Part shown: positions 55,593-64,000 of the stretch, piece after piece | Layout: each line of letters starts with the position of its first letter | How positions within the stretch are numbered: position 1 is the stretch's first letter | Assembly (NCBI GenBank): GCA_024695625.1 | Contig: JAILHV010000064.1 | Location: 1-64,000, forward strand | Direction of reading: 5' to 3' | From: Treponema sp. | GTDB taxonomy: Bacteria > Spirochaetota > Spirochaetia > Treponematales > Treponemataceae | Length of the DNA stretch: 64,000 nucleotides | Made by a program: the position numbers and the translations under genes | Notes under the pieces: model-generated | Databases searched by the model: none | What the model saw: the letters and a program-made list of their open reading frames with translations, nothing else | Told to the model about the DNA's origin: nothing

Positions 55593-57905
55593 TCAGTTTA
55601 CTCCGCCGTTCTTTGCATGCAGGGTTTCAAGAGACTTTCCATTTGCGGTAAGCTTTTTTCCTGCAATCTGAACGCTTCCTTCAACCACGTTTATCTGAAC
55701 CTTAAAGAAATCATCAGCAGAAATCTCTTCCGGTTTGGCGTCTGCCTCTGAAGCACCTTCAAGGATTACCTTTGTTCCAGGAGCGGCCCAAGGAGCTTCT
55801 AGCGGTTCAACACAAGCCTTACCATTTTCATCCTTGTAATCGGCTGCAAGAAGCATTCCGTGGCTTTCTACACCGCGCATGGTACGGGGTGCAAGGTTTG
55901 CGGCAAGGATTATGTGCTTTCCAAGAAGATCTTCCGGCTTAAGGTATTCGCGAAGGCCAGACTGGATTATGCGGTCTGTTCCGCTTCCGTCGTCAAGGTG
56001 CTCAATGTAAAGCTTTTCTCCTTCCGGATTGTTTTCCACCTTGGTTATCTTTGCAACCTTAAGCTCTATCTTTTCATTAAAGAATGCAGCCTGGTCTGCG
56101 GCAAGTTCAACAGCCTCTTTCTTCTGCTTTTTTGCCTTTGGCTTTGACTTGTCATCCTGCTTGCGGTCTTTCTGGCTTCCTGCATATTTTTCGCGGAAAG
56201 CATCTGCTGATTTCTGGTCGAGCGGGGTAAAGTAAACCGCCGTTGAACCTACGGAAGTAAGACCTTCTGTCTGCCCCAGGTTGCTCCAGTTGAGTCCTCC
56301 GCTAACAGCTTCCTCACCAAACTTAGGCTCGCTTATCTTGCAGCCAAGGTAGGAGAGGATTGTCTCCGTAAACTGAGGCATGTAGGGGTGGGCCATAATC
56401 ATAAGGTCCTTTATCATGTAGCAAAGGTTGTGAATAAGCTTTGCGGCCTTTTCCGGGTCTTCCGTACGGGTCTTCCAAGGTTCGCCATCCTGGAAAGCCT
56501 TGTTTCCTATGTCTGAAATCTGGAAAATCTGGTGGAAGGCATCCTTCAAATTTGCCCACTCAAGGTTTTCCGTAATTTTTGCTTCCAAATCACGGATTTT
56601 TGCCCACATCTCTTCATCAACAGGGGCATCGGGAATTTTTCCCTCATAATACTTTGTTACGAACAAAAGAGTGCGGTTAACAAGGTTGCCCAAGTTGCCA
56701 ATAAGCTCTCCGTTGTATTTTTCGCGGAATTCCTTCCATGTAAACTGATAGTCCTGCTTTTCCGGGCGGTTGTAGAAGATGTAGAACCTCCACGCATCCG
56801 CCTTTATGCCGCTTTCCTTGGCATCGCTTCCAAATACACCCACTCCCTTGCTCTTGGAGAACTTTCCGTCCTCATAGTTAAGGTATTCAGTAGATGACAT
56901 GTGGTAGAGCTTTGTCCAGTTGTGGCCTGAACCAATGAGGCTGCAGGGGAATACAACCGTGTGGAAAGGAATGTTGTCTTTTCCGATGAACTGGAACAAA
57001 TCAACCGGGGACTTGCCCTTAGCTTCCTCGCTTTCTTCCGGGAGCCACCAGCTCTTGTAGTCAAAAGAAGGCTTTCCTGCTGCCTTAAGCTCGTCTGACA
57101 GCTGCTTGGTAATTGAAATGTAGCCAATCGGAGCATCAAACCATACGTAGAAAACCTTGTTCTCATAGCCTGGCTTTGGAACAGGAATTCCCCACTTTAA
57201 GTCGCGGGTTATGGCCCTTTCGTTAAGACCATCACGTATCCATGCCTTTGTAATATTGACAGCATTTTCTGACCAGCGGCCGTCCTGGCTTGCCTTTATC
57301 ATCCATTTGTCAAGGTTCTGGCTGATTGCAGGAAGGTCAATGTAAAGATGCTTTGTCTCGCGCACCTCTGGTGTGTTTGAGCAAGTGGAGCAGCGGGGTT
57401 CCTTTAGTTCAACAGGGTCAAGGAGGGAGCCACACTTTTCGCACTGGTCACCGCGGGCATCCTCATAGCCACACTTTGGACAGGTTCCGCGCACAAAACG
57501 GTCAGCAAGGAACATATTGCAGTGTGTACAGAAGAGCTGCTTGTTTGTGTGTTCCTTGATATAGCCATTTTTATCCAAGTCAAGGAAAATCTGCTGGGTT
57601 ATTTCCGTACACTGCTCGTTGGATGTGCGGCCAAATTTGTCAAATGCAATGCAGAACCACTTGTATATTTCATCATGCTGCTTAAAGTAATAGTCGCAAA
57701 GTTCACGGGGAGTCTTTTTTTCTTCAATAGCCCTTGTCTCTGTGGCAGTTCCGTATTCATCAGTTCCGCAGACATACATGGTCTCATAGCCTCGGCTACG
57801 GCAAAAGCGGGCAAAAACGTCTGCGCTAAGCATCTGGATTAAATTTCCCAGATGGGGAATATTGTTTACATAAGGTAATGCGGATGTAATTAATCTTCTA
57901 TTCAT
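55593..57905 (-). CDS. metG: Methionyl-tRNA synthetase with C-terminal tRNA-binding domain
   Basis: ALPYVNNIPHLGN, KFSKSKGVGVFG; C-terminal OB fold. Confidence 0.96.
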   Translation of the reverse strand: MNRRLITSALPYVNNIPHLGNLIQMLSADVFARFCRSRGYETMYVCGTDEYGTATETRAIEEKKTPRELCDYYFKQHDEIYKWFCIAFDKFGRTSNEQCTEITQQIFLDLDKNGYIKEHTNKQLFCTHCNMFLADRFVRGTCPKCGYEDARGDQCEKCGSLLDPVELKEPRCSTCSNTPEVRETKHLYIDLPAISQNLDKWMIKASQDGRWSENAVNITKAWIRDGLNERAITRDLKWGIPVPKPGYENKVFYVWFDAPIGYISITKQLSDELKAAGKPSFDYKSWWLPEESEEAKGKSPVDLFQFIGKDNIPFHTVVFPCSLIGSGHNWTKLYHMSSTEYLNYEDGKFSKSKGVGVFGSDAKESGIKADAWRFYIFYNRPEKQDYQFTWKEFREKYNGELIGNLGNLVNRTLLFVTKYYEGKIPDAPVDEEMWAKIRDLEAKITENLEWANLKDAFHQIFQISDIGNKAFQDGEPWKTRTEDPEKAAKLIHNLCYMIKDLMIMAHPYMPQFTETILSYLGCKISEPKFGEEAVSGGLNWSNLGQTEGLTSVGSTAVYFTPLDQKSADAFREKYAGSQKDRKQDDKSKPKAKKQKKEAVELAADQAAFFNEKIELKVAKITKVENNPEGEKLYIEHLDDGSGTDRIIQSGLREYLKPEDLLGKHIILAANLAPRTMRGVESHGMLLAADYKDENGKACVEPLEAPWAAPGTKVILEGASEADAKPEEISADDFFKVQINVVEGSVQIAGKKLTANGKSLETLHAKNGGVN

Positions 57906-57962
57906 AGAAGGGTATTATAGTTTGTTTTACCCATCTAGTCAATTAAGCCCCAAGCTCAAAAG

Positions 57963-59066
57963 TCAGGAAACAATCGTTTCTGTCTTGTTTTTTGCGGCCA
58001 GGGCACGCCTGTTAAGGAAATGAACGGTAGAAAAAAGAACAATTATAACGGCATAGGTAACAAGCAGCATAATAAAAGCAGGCAATCCCTGAAGATAAAG
58101 CGCAATGCAGCATGCACAGCATATAAGGGTTTGGAGTAAAAGCAAGATAATAAGAACCTGCTTTGAATTAAAGCCTATGTTCATAAGTTTGTGGTGTATG
58201 TGTGCGCGGTCAGGGGTCATTATTCCCCTGTGTTCCCGAAGCCTGCGTATAATCGCAGCAAGGCAGTCAATCGTAGGAATGGCAACAAGATTTATCATGA
58301 CAAGGAATTTATTGTATTCAAAATTATCACTTGACCTGTAAAGGGGTAAAGCTGCAATCATAAAGCCAAGAAACTGGCTACCGCCGTCTCCCATAAAAAT
58401 CTTGGCCTTTGGCTTGTTGTAAAGCAAAAATCCCAAGAGACTGGCAACCAAAAAAAGACATATCGTTGCTGTGTGAGCAACATTTCTCGCATAAATTGCC
58501 GCAAAGGTAAACGCTATTAATGAAGAAAGTCCTGCGCAAAGCCCGTCAATACCATCTATAAGGTTGAATGAATTGATTACACCAATTATCCACCCCATTG
58601 TTAACAGCAAACTGAATATTTCGGGAATCGCAAAATTTCCTATGTAAGTAAAACGATGATTGGTAAAAACAATTATACAGGCTGCCATAATCTGAATAAA
58701 CAACTTGAAAGATGCCCTTAAATTTCTAAAATCATCAATAACACCGAACAAAAAGATTATAAAGCCGGCAAGAACAAATGGTATTAAGGATGAGGCAGAG
58801 TCATCTTTTATAAACATATAGACTACAGAAGAAACAACAAATCCCGTCACAAATCCAATACTTCCAAGTCTTGGTATATTCCCACTGTGAATCTTCCTTT
58901 CGTCCAATCGGTCATACCATTTTTCCTTTTTACATATTTTTATTATGATTGGAATAACAACAACAGATATTAAAAACGCAAGGGCGCAAAGCAACCAGAC
59001 AACATGGTTTTGCTTAACAAAGAGCAACGTTAAATCTATGAATAATTCCCAACTGTTGTTTTGCAT
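57963..59066 (-). CDS. Undecaprenyl-phosphate sugar-1-phosphate transferase (MraY/WecA family)
   Basis: RKIHSGNIPRLGSIGF; NLIDGIDGLCAGL; FMGDGGSQFLGF; HRGIMTPDRAHIHHKLM. Confidence 0.92.
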   Translation of the reverse strand: MQNNSWELFIDLTLLFVKQNHVVWLLCALAFLISVVVIPIIIKICKKEKWYDRLDERKIHSGNIPRLGSIGFVTGFVVSSVVYMFIKDDSASSLIPFVLAGFIIFLFGVIDDFRNLRASFKLFIQIMAACIIVFTNHRFTYIGNFAIPEIFSLLLTMGWIIGVINSFNLIDGIDGLCAGLSSLIAFTFAAIYARNVAHTATICLFLVASLLGFLLYNKPKAKIFMGDGGSQFLGFMIAALPLYRSSDNFEYNKFLVMINLVAIPTIDCLAAIIRRLREHRGIMTPDRAHIHHKLMNIGFNSKQVLIILLLLQTLICCACCIALYLQGLPAFIMLLVTYAVIIVLFSTVHFLNRRALAAKNKTETIVS

Positions 59067-59071
59067 ACTTT

Positions 59072-60196
59072 CTAACCTTCAAAAGCCGACTTTGCCATCT
59101 TTACGACTTCCCTCATATAATCACCGGAACCTTTTTTCATTACAAGAACCTTTCCGTTTTTTACGACAACCGTAACGCCGCTTACGCCGCAAAAGGCAAC
59201 AGGTAAGTCAGAATAGGCAAAATTGTCTTCCCCGCCAACACTAAAGGCATTTTTTTCTCCACTTTTACCAGCATGTTTTTCAAAAGAATCCCAGCTGCCA
59301 ACGTCATCCCACTCAAAAGAAGCCATAACGGCAGCCGCCCTGTCTGTCCGCTCCGCAACCGCATTGTCTACAGCAACTGCCGGTGTCTTGGCATAGGATT
59401 CATCCATAAGCTTCCAGTTCTCTATGCAGGAAATTCCCAGAACCCGGTCCTGGGCAGGCAAAGAGCCTCCTGCAAAGTTCTCAAAAGACTGCCAAACTTC
59501 CGGTTCGCATTTTTTTACTTCATTCAAAAAGAAATCATCCGTGAAGGCAAACATGCCGCTGTTCCAATAGTAACAGCCTTCTTCAAGATATTTCCTTGCA
59601 GTCTCAAGATCAGGCTTTTCCTTAAAATTATCTATATTAAAAACGCCTTCATTTCCATCTATGTGAGCCCCAGCCTTTATGTAGCCGTAGCCTGTCGCTG
59701 GAGAAGAGGGTGGAATTGCATAGCAGACAAAATAACCCATCTCTGCCGTCTTTGCAGCCTTAAGACAGTCGCTCAAAAAGCTTTGGAGAGGTGAAATCAG
59801 GTGGTCGCTTGCAAGAGTTAGAATTGTGTGTGCGGAAGAATCAAACATTTCCAGGACTTTACAGGCAAGAACAAGGGGAGCACATGTATGGCGAGGCATA
59901 GGCTCTGCCACAATAATCAAGTCCCTAAGGATTTTCTCCCTGTCATTTGTAGAGCTTTTTTCTGCCAAAGAGGCACACTGTTCTGCCACTCCTTTTACAA
60001 GACTGCTTCTGGTAATTACAAGGATTTTTCCTTCAGGCTCAAGCGCAAGGGCCCTCTGTATGGAAGACTGCAAAAAAGAAGGGCCACCGTCAACCGACAG
60101 GAACTGTTTTGGGTTTTCCGGTACAGAAGCAGGCCAAAGACGCTCTCCAATGCCTCCTGCCAGAATTACAATGTCTGTAAAACTTTTTTCACCCAT
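59072..60196 (-). CDS. manC: Mannose-1-phosphate guanylyltransferase
   Basis: VILAGGIGERLWPASVPENPKQFL; FKEKPDLETARKYLEEGCYYWNSGMFAF. Confidence 0.92.
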   Translation of the reverse strand: MGEKSFTDIVILAGGIGERLWPASVPENPKQFLSVDGGPSFLQSSIQRALALEPEGKILVITRSSLVKGVAEQCASLAEKSSTNDREKILRDLIIVAEPMPRHTCAPLVLACKVLEMFDSSAHTILTLASDHLISPLQSFLSDCLKAAKTAEMGYFVCYAIPPSSPATGYGYIKAGAHIDGNEGVFNIDNFKEKPDLETARKYLEEGCYYWNSGMFAFTDDFFLNEVKKCEPEVWQSFENFAGGSLPAQDRVLGISCIENWKLMDESYAKTPAVAVDNAVAERTDRAAAVMASFEWDDVGSWDSFEKHAGKSGEKNAFSVGGEDNFAYSDLPVAFCGVSGVTVVVKNGKVLVMKKGSGDYMREVVKMAKSAFEG

Positions 60197-60343
60197 AAAA
60201 AAACAAAACTCCTGCGTTATTTACTTATTCTATTATAAGCATAAATCAACATTTGTCAAACATGGAATTTAGGCATTTTTATATTGCGGCACTTTTTTAT
60301 GCAGTCCACAAGTCTTTTACGCTGCCAAAAGCCCCTATACTGT

Positions 60344-60424
60344 GGCGCTTGCGGGGTTCCGGCTTTCGCCTCCATTGCCTGCGGCAACCCGCCTATGGCG
60401 GGCCCCTCCAGTGCCTGCCGTGCT
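60344..60424 (-). repeat. Structured intergenic repeat (copy E, shares modules of types 1 and 2)
   Basis: Reverse complement GCACGGCAGGCACTGGAGGGGCCCGCCATAGGCGGGTTGCCGCAGGCAATGGAGGCGAAAGCCGGAACCCCGCAAGC. Confidence 0.6.
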
Positions 60425-60469
60425 TGATTTAGCCTAACAAACTTGCACAAATAATTATCCAACAAGCAA

Positions 60470-60505
60470 AAAAGGGCAGGCCGTATTTAACGACATGCCC
60501 TTTTG
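60470..60505 (-). terminator. Hairpin terminator downstream of 60512-61252
   Basis: Minus strand AAGGGCATGtcg...CcTGCCCTTTTTT. Confidence 0.6.
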
Positions 60506-60511
60506 CAAAAA

Positions 60512-61252
60512 CTAGCTAAGCTTCTTAAAGAAGAAGGAGCAGAACGTCTTAATCCTGTTCATGAACGAAGTTTCCACGCGGTCGCGCAAGAAGAAAACGC
60601 TCGGTGCATCAACAGCGCCAATTCCGTAGAGAACCCAGTAGTCACCCTCGCGGAAGATTGTTACGATTGACTTCATGCATTTTTTGTCCACGCACTTAAT
60701 TTTGTCATCGTAGCGCAGTACGTTCAAGTTGGTGCTTTCATAGTAGAAGTAGTCAGAAGCCGTTTCCGTGTCAATTTTTGTGTTTATAATGCCAAAAGGA
60801 GACATTTCAAGGTCAGCGGTGGCATGCTGCTGGTTTCCGGCCGTAGTAAAAGAGGTGATTTTTGCGCTGGAATACAGGTCAAACCACTTCTTGTGGCGCT
60901 CTGAATAATATGGAATTCCCGCATAGGAAGGAATGTCCATAACAAGCGTCTTGAATTTTTCAACAAGGTTTTCATGCCCTGCGTAAGGGTAGATCTGGAT
61001 TACTTCAGCAAGATAAGAAGGCTTTAGGTCTTTTGCAGACTTCATGGCCTTCTGGGCACCAACATTTGAAGAATTCAAGCTGAAATATTTTGTTCCCTTT
61101 AAATTCCTTATGACAGTCTTTCCGTTTTCCAGGTTTGCCTTCTGGGCTTCAGTGAGGTTTGAATTGAATACAGACGGCAGTGCAGTTGCCGCGGAGAATG
61201 TAATAAAAGCCATTGCAAATATGGCGGCTGATTTTTTTGTAAGTATACGCAT
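60512..61252 (-). CDS. Hypothetical secreted protein
   Basis: Signal peptide MRILTKKSAAIFAMAFITFSAATALP; 246 aa. Confidence 0.7.
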   Translation of the reverse strand: MRILTKKSAAIFAMAFITFSAATALPSVFNSNLTEAQKANLENGKTVIRNLKGTKYFSLNSSNVGAQKAMKSAKDLKPSYLAEVIQIYPYAGHENLVEKFKTLVMDIPSYAGIPYYSERHKKWFDLYSSAKITSFTTAGNQQHATADLEMSPFGIINTKIDTETASDYFYYESTNLNVLRYDDKIKCVDKKCMKSIVTIFREGDYWVLYGIGAVDAPSVFFLRDRVETSFMNRIKTFCSFFFKKLS

Positions 61253-61351
61253 GGTTTTCCTCCATCATATATTTATATTTCATTTGTGTAAACCACAAAA
61301 TCATGGTATAATTACATAAAAATAATTTTTTTACAAAAAAAGGAGCGCTTT

Positions 61352-62566
61352 ATGCCTATTTCTCCCTATATAAAAGAAACCATGACCAGCAAGGGAGCTG
61401 GTGTAATAAGAAAAATGTTCGAGGAGGGCGTAAGGCTAAAGAAGCAGTACGGTGACGATGCAGTTTTTGACTTTAGCCTTGGAAACCCGGACCTTGACCC
61501 GCCAAAAGAGGTTGCAGACGCAATAGAAGAGCTTGCAAAGTGCCGCGAAAAGAATTTTCATGGCTACATGCCCAACGCAGGCTTCCCTTTTGCCAGAGAA
61601 GCAATGGCAAAAAAGACCGCTAAAGAGCAGGGAGTCCCGGTAGATTCAAGCTGCGTCGTTATGGGAGTTGGAGCCGCAGGCGCACTGAACGCTTTGTTCA
61701 AGGCCATTTTGTCAGAAGGGGACAACATCATAGTTCCCGCCCCATATTTTGCAGAATACAACCACTATGCCCACAACTACGGTGGAAGTCTCATTGCCGT
61801 TCCTACAAAAAAGGACTTTTCCCTTGACGTAGATGGAATAAAAGCCGCCCTTACACAAAAAACAGCGGCAGTTTTAATCAACAGCCCAAACAATCCAACA
61901 GGAAAGGTCTACACAAAAAAGGATATAGAAGACCTTGCAAAGGCTTTGAACGAACACGCCTCAAAATGCGGAAGAAAGCCCTATCTTATCCTTGACGAAC
62001 CCTACCGCGCAATTGTTTACGACGGACTTGAAGTTGCACCGGCATTCCCTGTGTACGACAGTTCCGTTGTTGTTACGTCATTCGCAAAGAATTTCAGCCT
62101 TCCCGGAGAAAGAATCGGCTACATCTGCGTAAACCCAGCCTGCCCGGACAAGGACGAACTTGTTGCGGCCTGTATCTTTACCACAAGAATCCTTGGCTAC
62201 GTTAACGCACCTGGCCTTTTCCAGAGGGTTGTGGCAAAGACTTGGGATGCAAAAGCAGACTATTCACTCTACAAAACCAGGCGCGACGAACTTACAGCAA
62301 TTCTTGACGAGGCTGGAATTGAGCACGCAAACCCGGAGGGAGCATTCTACATGTGGTGCAAGGTTCCTTCATCCTTTAAGGGAAGCAGTGGCCAAGCGGG
62401 AGACGACATTGACTTCTGCGACTACCTAAAAAAGTACCTTATTCTTGCGGCTCCCGGCAGCGGCTTCGGTGGAAAGGGGTGGTTCCGTCTTGCATACTGC
62501 GTTAGCGAAAAGAGCATACTTAACTCAAGGAATGCATTCATAAAGGCAATTCAGGACTTAAAGTAG
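61352..62566 (+). CDS. PLP-dependent aminotransferase (class I/II)
   Basis: SLGNPDLDPPKEV; NSPNNPTGKVYTKKD; SFAKNFSLPGERIGYI. Confidence 0.92.
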   Translation: MPISPYIKETMTSKGAGVIRKMFEEGVRLKKQYGDDAVFDFSLGNPDLDPPKEVADAIEELAKCREKNFHGYMPNAGFPFAREAMAKKTAKEQGVPVDSSCVVMGVGAAGALNALFKAILSEGDNIIVPAPYFAEYNHYAHNYGGSLIAVPTKKDFSLDVDGIKAALTQKTAAVLINSPNNPTGKVYTKKDIEDLAKALNEHASKCGRKPYLILDEPYRAIVYDGLEVAPAFPVYDSSVVVTSFAKNFSLPGERIGYICVNPACPDKDELVAACIFTTRILGYVNAPGLFQRVVAKTWDAKADYSLYKTRRDELTAILDEAGIEHANPEGAFYMWCKVPSSFKGSSGQAGDDIDFCDYLKKYLILAAPGSGFGGKGWFRLAYCVSEKSILNSRNAFIKAIQDLK

Positions 62567-62594
62567 TATTTTGTAATAGATTCTGGAGGTAGAC

Positions 62595-64000
62595 ATGAAG
62601 ATTCTTATGGTGAGCGCTGAAGTAGTTCCCTTTGCAAAAACAGGCGGACTTGCCGACATGGTTAGCGCCCTTTCAATTCAGCTTATAAAAATGGGTCATG
62701 ACGTAAGGATTGTCATGCCTCGCTACTACAAGATAGACAGGAAAAAGCTTGAGCTTCTGCCAGGACCAATGGCTGTTGCCGCAGGGCAGGGTGAAACTTG
62801 GACAGCGGTTTACAAGACGAATATGCCTGGATGCGAAAAACTTCCGGTTTATTTTATTGACCATGAGCAGTGCTTCGGACGCGACGGTGTTTACGGAACC
62901 CCATGGGAAACAGACTTCCACGACAACCCCTACCGCTTTTCAGTCCTTTGCCACGGAGCATTCCAGCTTTGCCGCAAACTTGGCTGGTACCCGGACATTG
63001 TGCACGCCCACGACTGGTCTTCATGCCTTGCACCGGTTCTGGTAAAGAATGTCTGCCGCTACTGTGGTTTTGAACACACGGCAAGCGTCCTTACAATCCA
63101 CAACCAGGGCTACCAGGGACAGTACTCGAAGGACCAGTTCCCAGCGTTGGGTATTGACTGGGGCTTCTACTATGGAGCAGGATTTGAACACAACGGCGGA
63201 ATGAATTTCCTTCAGGCAGGAGTCTCATGTGCAGACATGATAACAACCGTTTCCCCAACTTATGCCCGAGAAATACAAACTGCAGAAGGCGGATTCGGAA
63301 TGGACGGCCTCTTGCGCGTAAGGAGCGACGTTATCCGCGGTGTCTTGAACGGAGCTGACGTTTCGCAATGGAACCCGGAAGTGGATAAGAGAATTCCATT
63401 CAACTATTCAGCCAAAGACATGAGCGGAAAGGCAAAATGCAAGGCAGACCTTCAGAAAAAGATGGGACTTGAAGTTGACCCCAACATACCTATCGTTGGG
63501 ATTGTAACAAGACTCGTAGACCAGAAGGGAATTGCGGAAGTATTTGCCCCAACATACGGCTCAATATTCAGTATATGCGCCAACATGAAGGTGCAGTTCG
63601 TGGTGCTCGGAAGCGGCGAAAGATGGTGCGAGAATGAAATCCTTACCCTGCAGTCAAAGCTTCCAAACCTTAGGGCATACATAGGCTACGACGAAAACCT
63701 TAGCCACCTTATAGAAGCAGGCAGCGACTTCTTCCTTATGCCGTCAAAATACGAGCCGTGCGGCCTTAACCAGATTTATTCAATGCTCTACGGAACGCTT
63801 CCAATCGTACGCAGAACAGGAGGCCTTGCAGACACAGTAGAAAACTACAACGAGCAAACAGGAGAGGGAACAGGCTTTGTCTTTGACCAGCTTACCCCAA
63901 GCGCAGTCTACAACACCGTGGGCTGGGCTGTCTGGGCATACTACAACAAGAAAGACCACATCAAGAAAATGCAGCAGAACGGCATGAAGAAAAAGTTCGG
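62595..64000 (+). CDS. glgA: Glycogen/starch synthase (partial, runs off the window)
   Basis: ATG AAG ATT CTT ATG GTG AGC GCT GAA (MKILMVSAEVVPFAKTGGLADMV); later KYEPCGLNQIYSMLYGTLPIVRRTGGLADTVEN. Confidence 0.93.
   Translation, partial: MKILMVSAEVVPFAKTGGLADMVSALSIQLIKMGHDVRIVMPRYYKIDRKKLELLPGPMAVAAGQGETWTAVYKTNMPGCEKLPVYFIDHEQCFGRDGVYGTPWETDFHDNPYRFSVLCHGAFQLCRKLGWYPDIVHAHDWSSCLAPVLVKNVCRYCGFEHTASVLTIHNQGYQGQYSKDQFPALGIDWGFYYGAGFEHNGGMNFLQAGVSCADMITTVSPTYAREIQTAEGGFGMDGLLRVRSDVIRGVLNGADVSQWNPEVDKRIPFNYSAKDMSGKAKCKADLQKKMGLEVDPNIPIVGIVTRLVDQKGIAEVFAPTYGSIFSICANMKVQFVVLGSGERWCENEILTLQSKLPNLRAYIGYDENLSHLIEAGSDFFLMPSKYEPCGLNQIYSMLYGTLPIVRRTGGLADTVENYNEQTGEGTGFVFDQLTPSAVYNTVGWAVWAYYNKKDHIKKMQQNGMKKKF

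Noticed and set aside
1-64000. tRNA or rRNA genes
   Set aside because: No cloverleaf or GGTTCGAATCC-type T-loop, and no rRNA-like conserved stretch, was noticed by eye; a tRNAscan run would be needed to be certain.

Overview
Chromosomal window from a spirochaete, most likely Treponema or a close relative. This is inferred from a P83/100-like protein, the outer-membrane protein types and the general gene content. It has about 49 CDSs, nearly all intact, and I found no tRNA/rRNA gene, phage, IS transposase or CRISPR. Blocks in order: an HdrABC-MvhD-type redox cluster, fumarase, L-lactate dehydrogenase with CRP/Rex-like operators, a GntR regulator, a solitary UgpC/MsmK-type ABC ATPase, LeuCD, RlmN, TPR proteins, RsmD, an ankyrin protein, rpsF-ssb-rpsR-rplI-dnaB, P83/100, PriA/UDG, a glycosyltransferase with two outer-membrane barrels, ThiI, PcrA, PcnB, RluA, an Rnf-like operon, GH57, FemAB, MetG, cell-envelope sugar genes, an aminotransferase and the start of glgA. 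Main observations: (1) The Rnf-like operon (47874-52403, with two coupled membrane genes upstream) is intact and tightly overlapping. By eye it has lost almost every canonical redox motif: no RnfB Fe-S protein, no SGAT flavinylation motif in RnfD or RnfG, no cysteine at all in RnfE, and a degenerate NADH loop in RnfC. It could be a repurposed Rnf. (2) A family of structured intergenic repeats shows compensatory changes in several hairpins. (3) A 16-bp inverted repeat with a competing third copy lies in the leader of the ABC ATPase. (4) A P-loop/Asp23-like domain fusion. (5) Several genes with promoters placed for leaderless mRNAs. All of this was read by eye without database searches.
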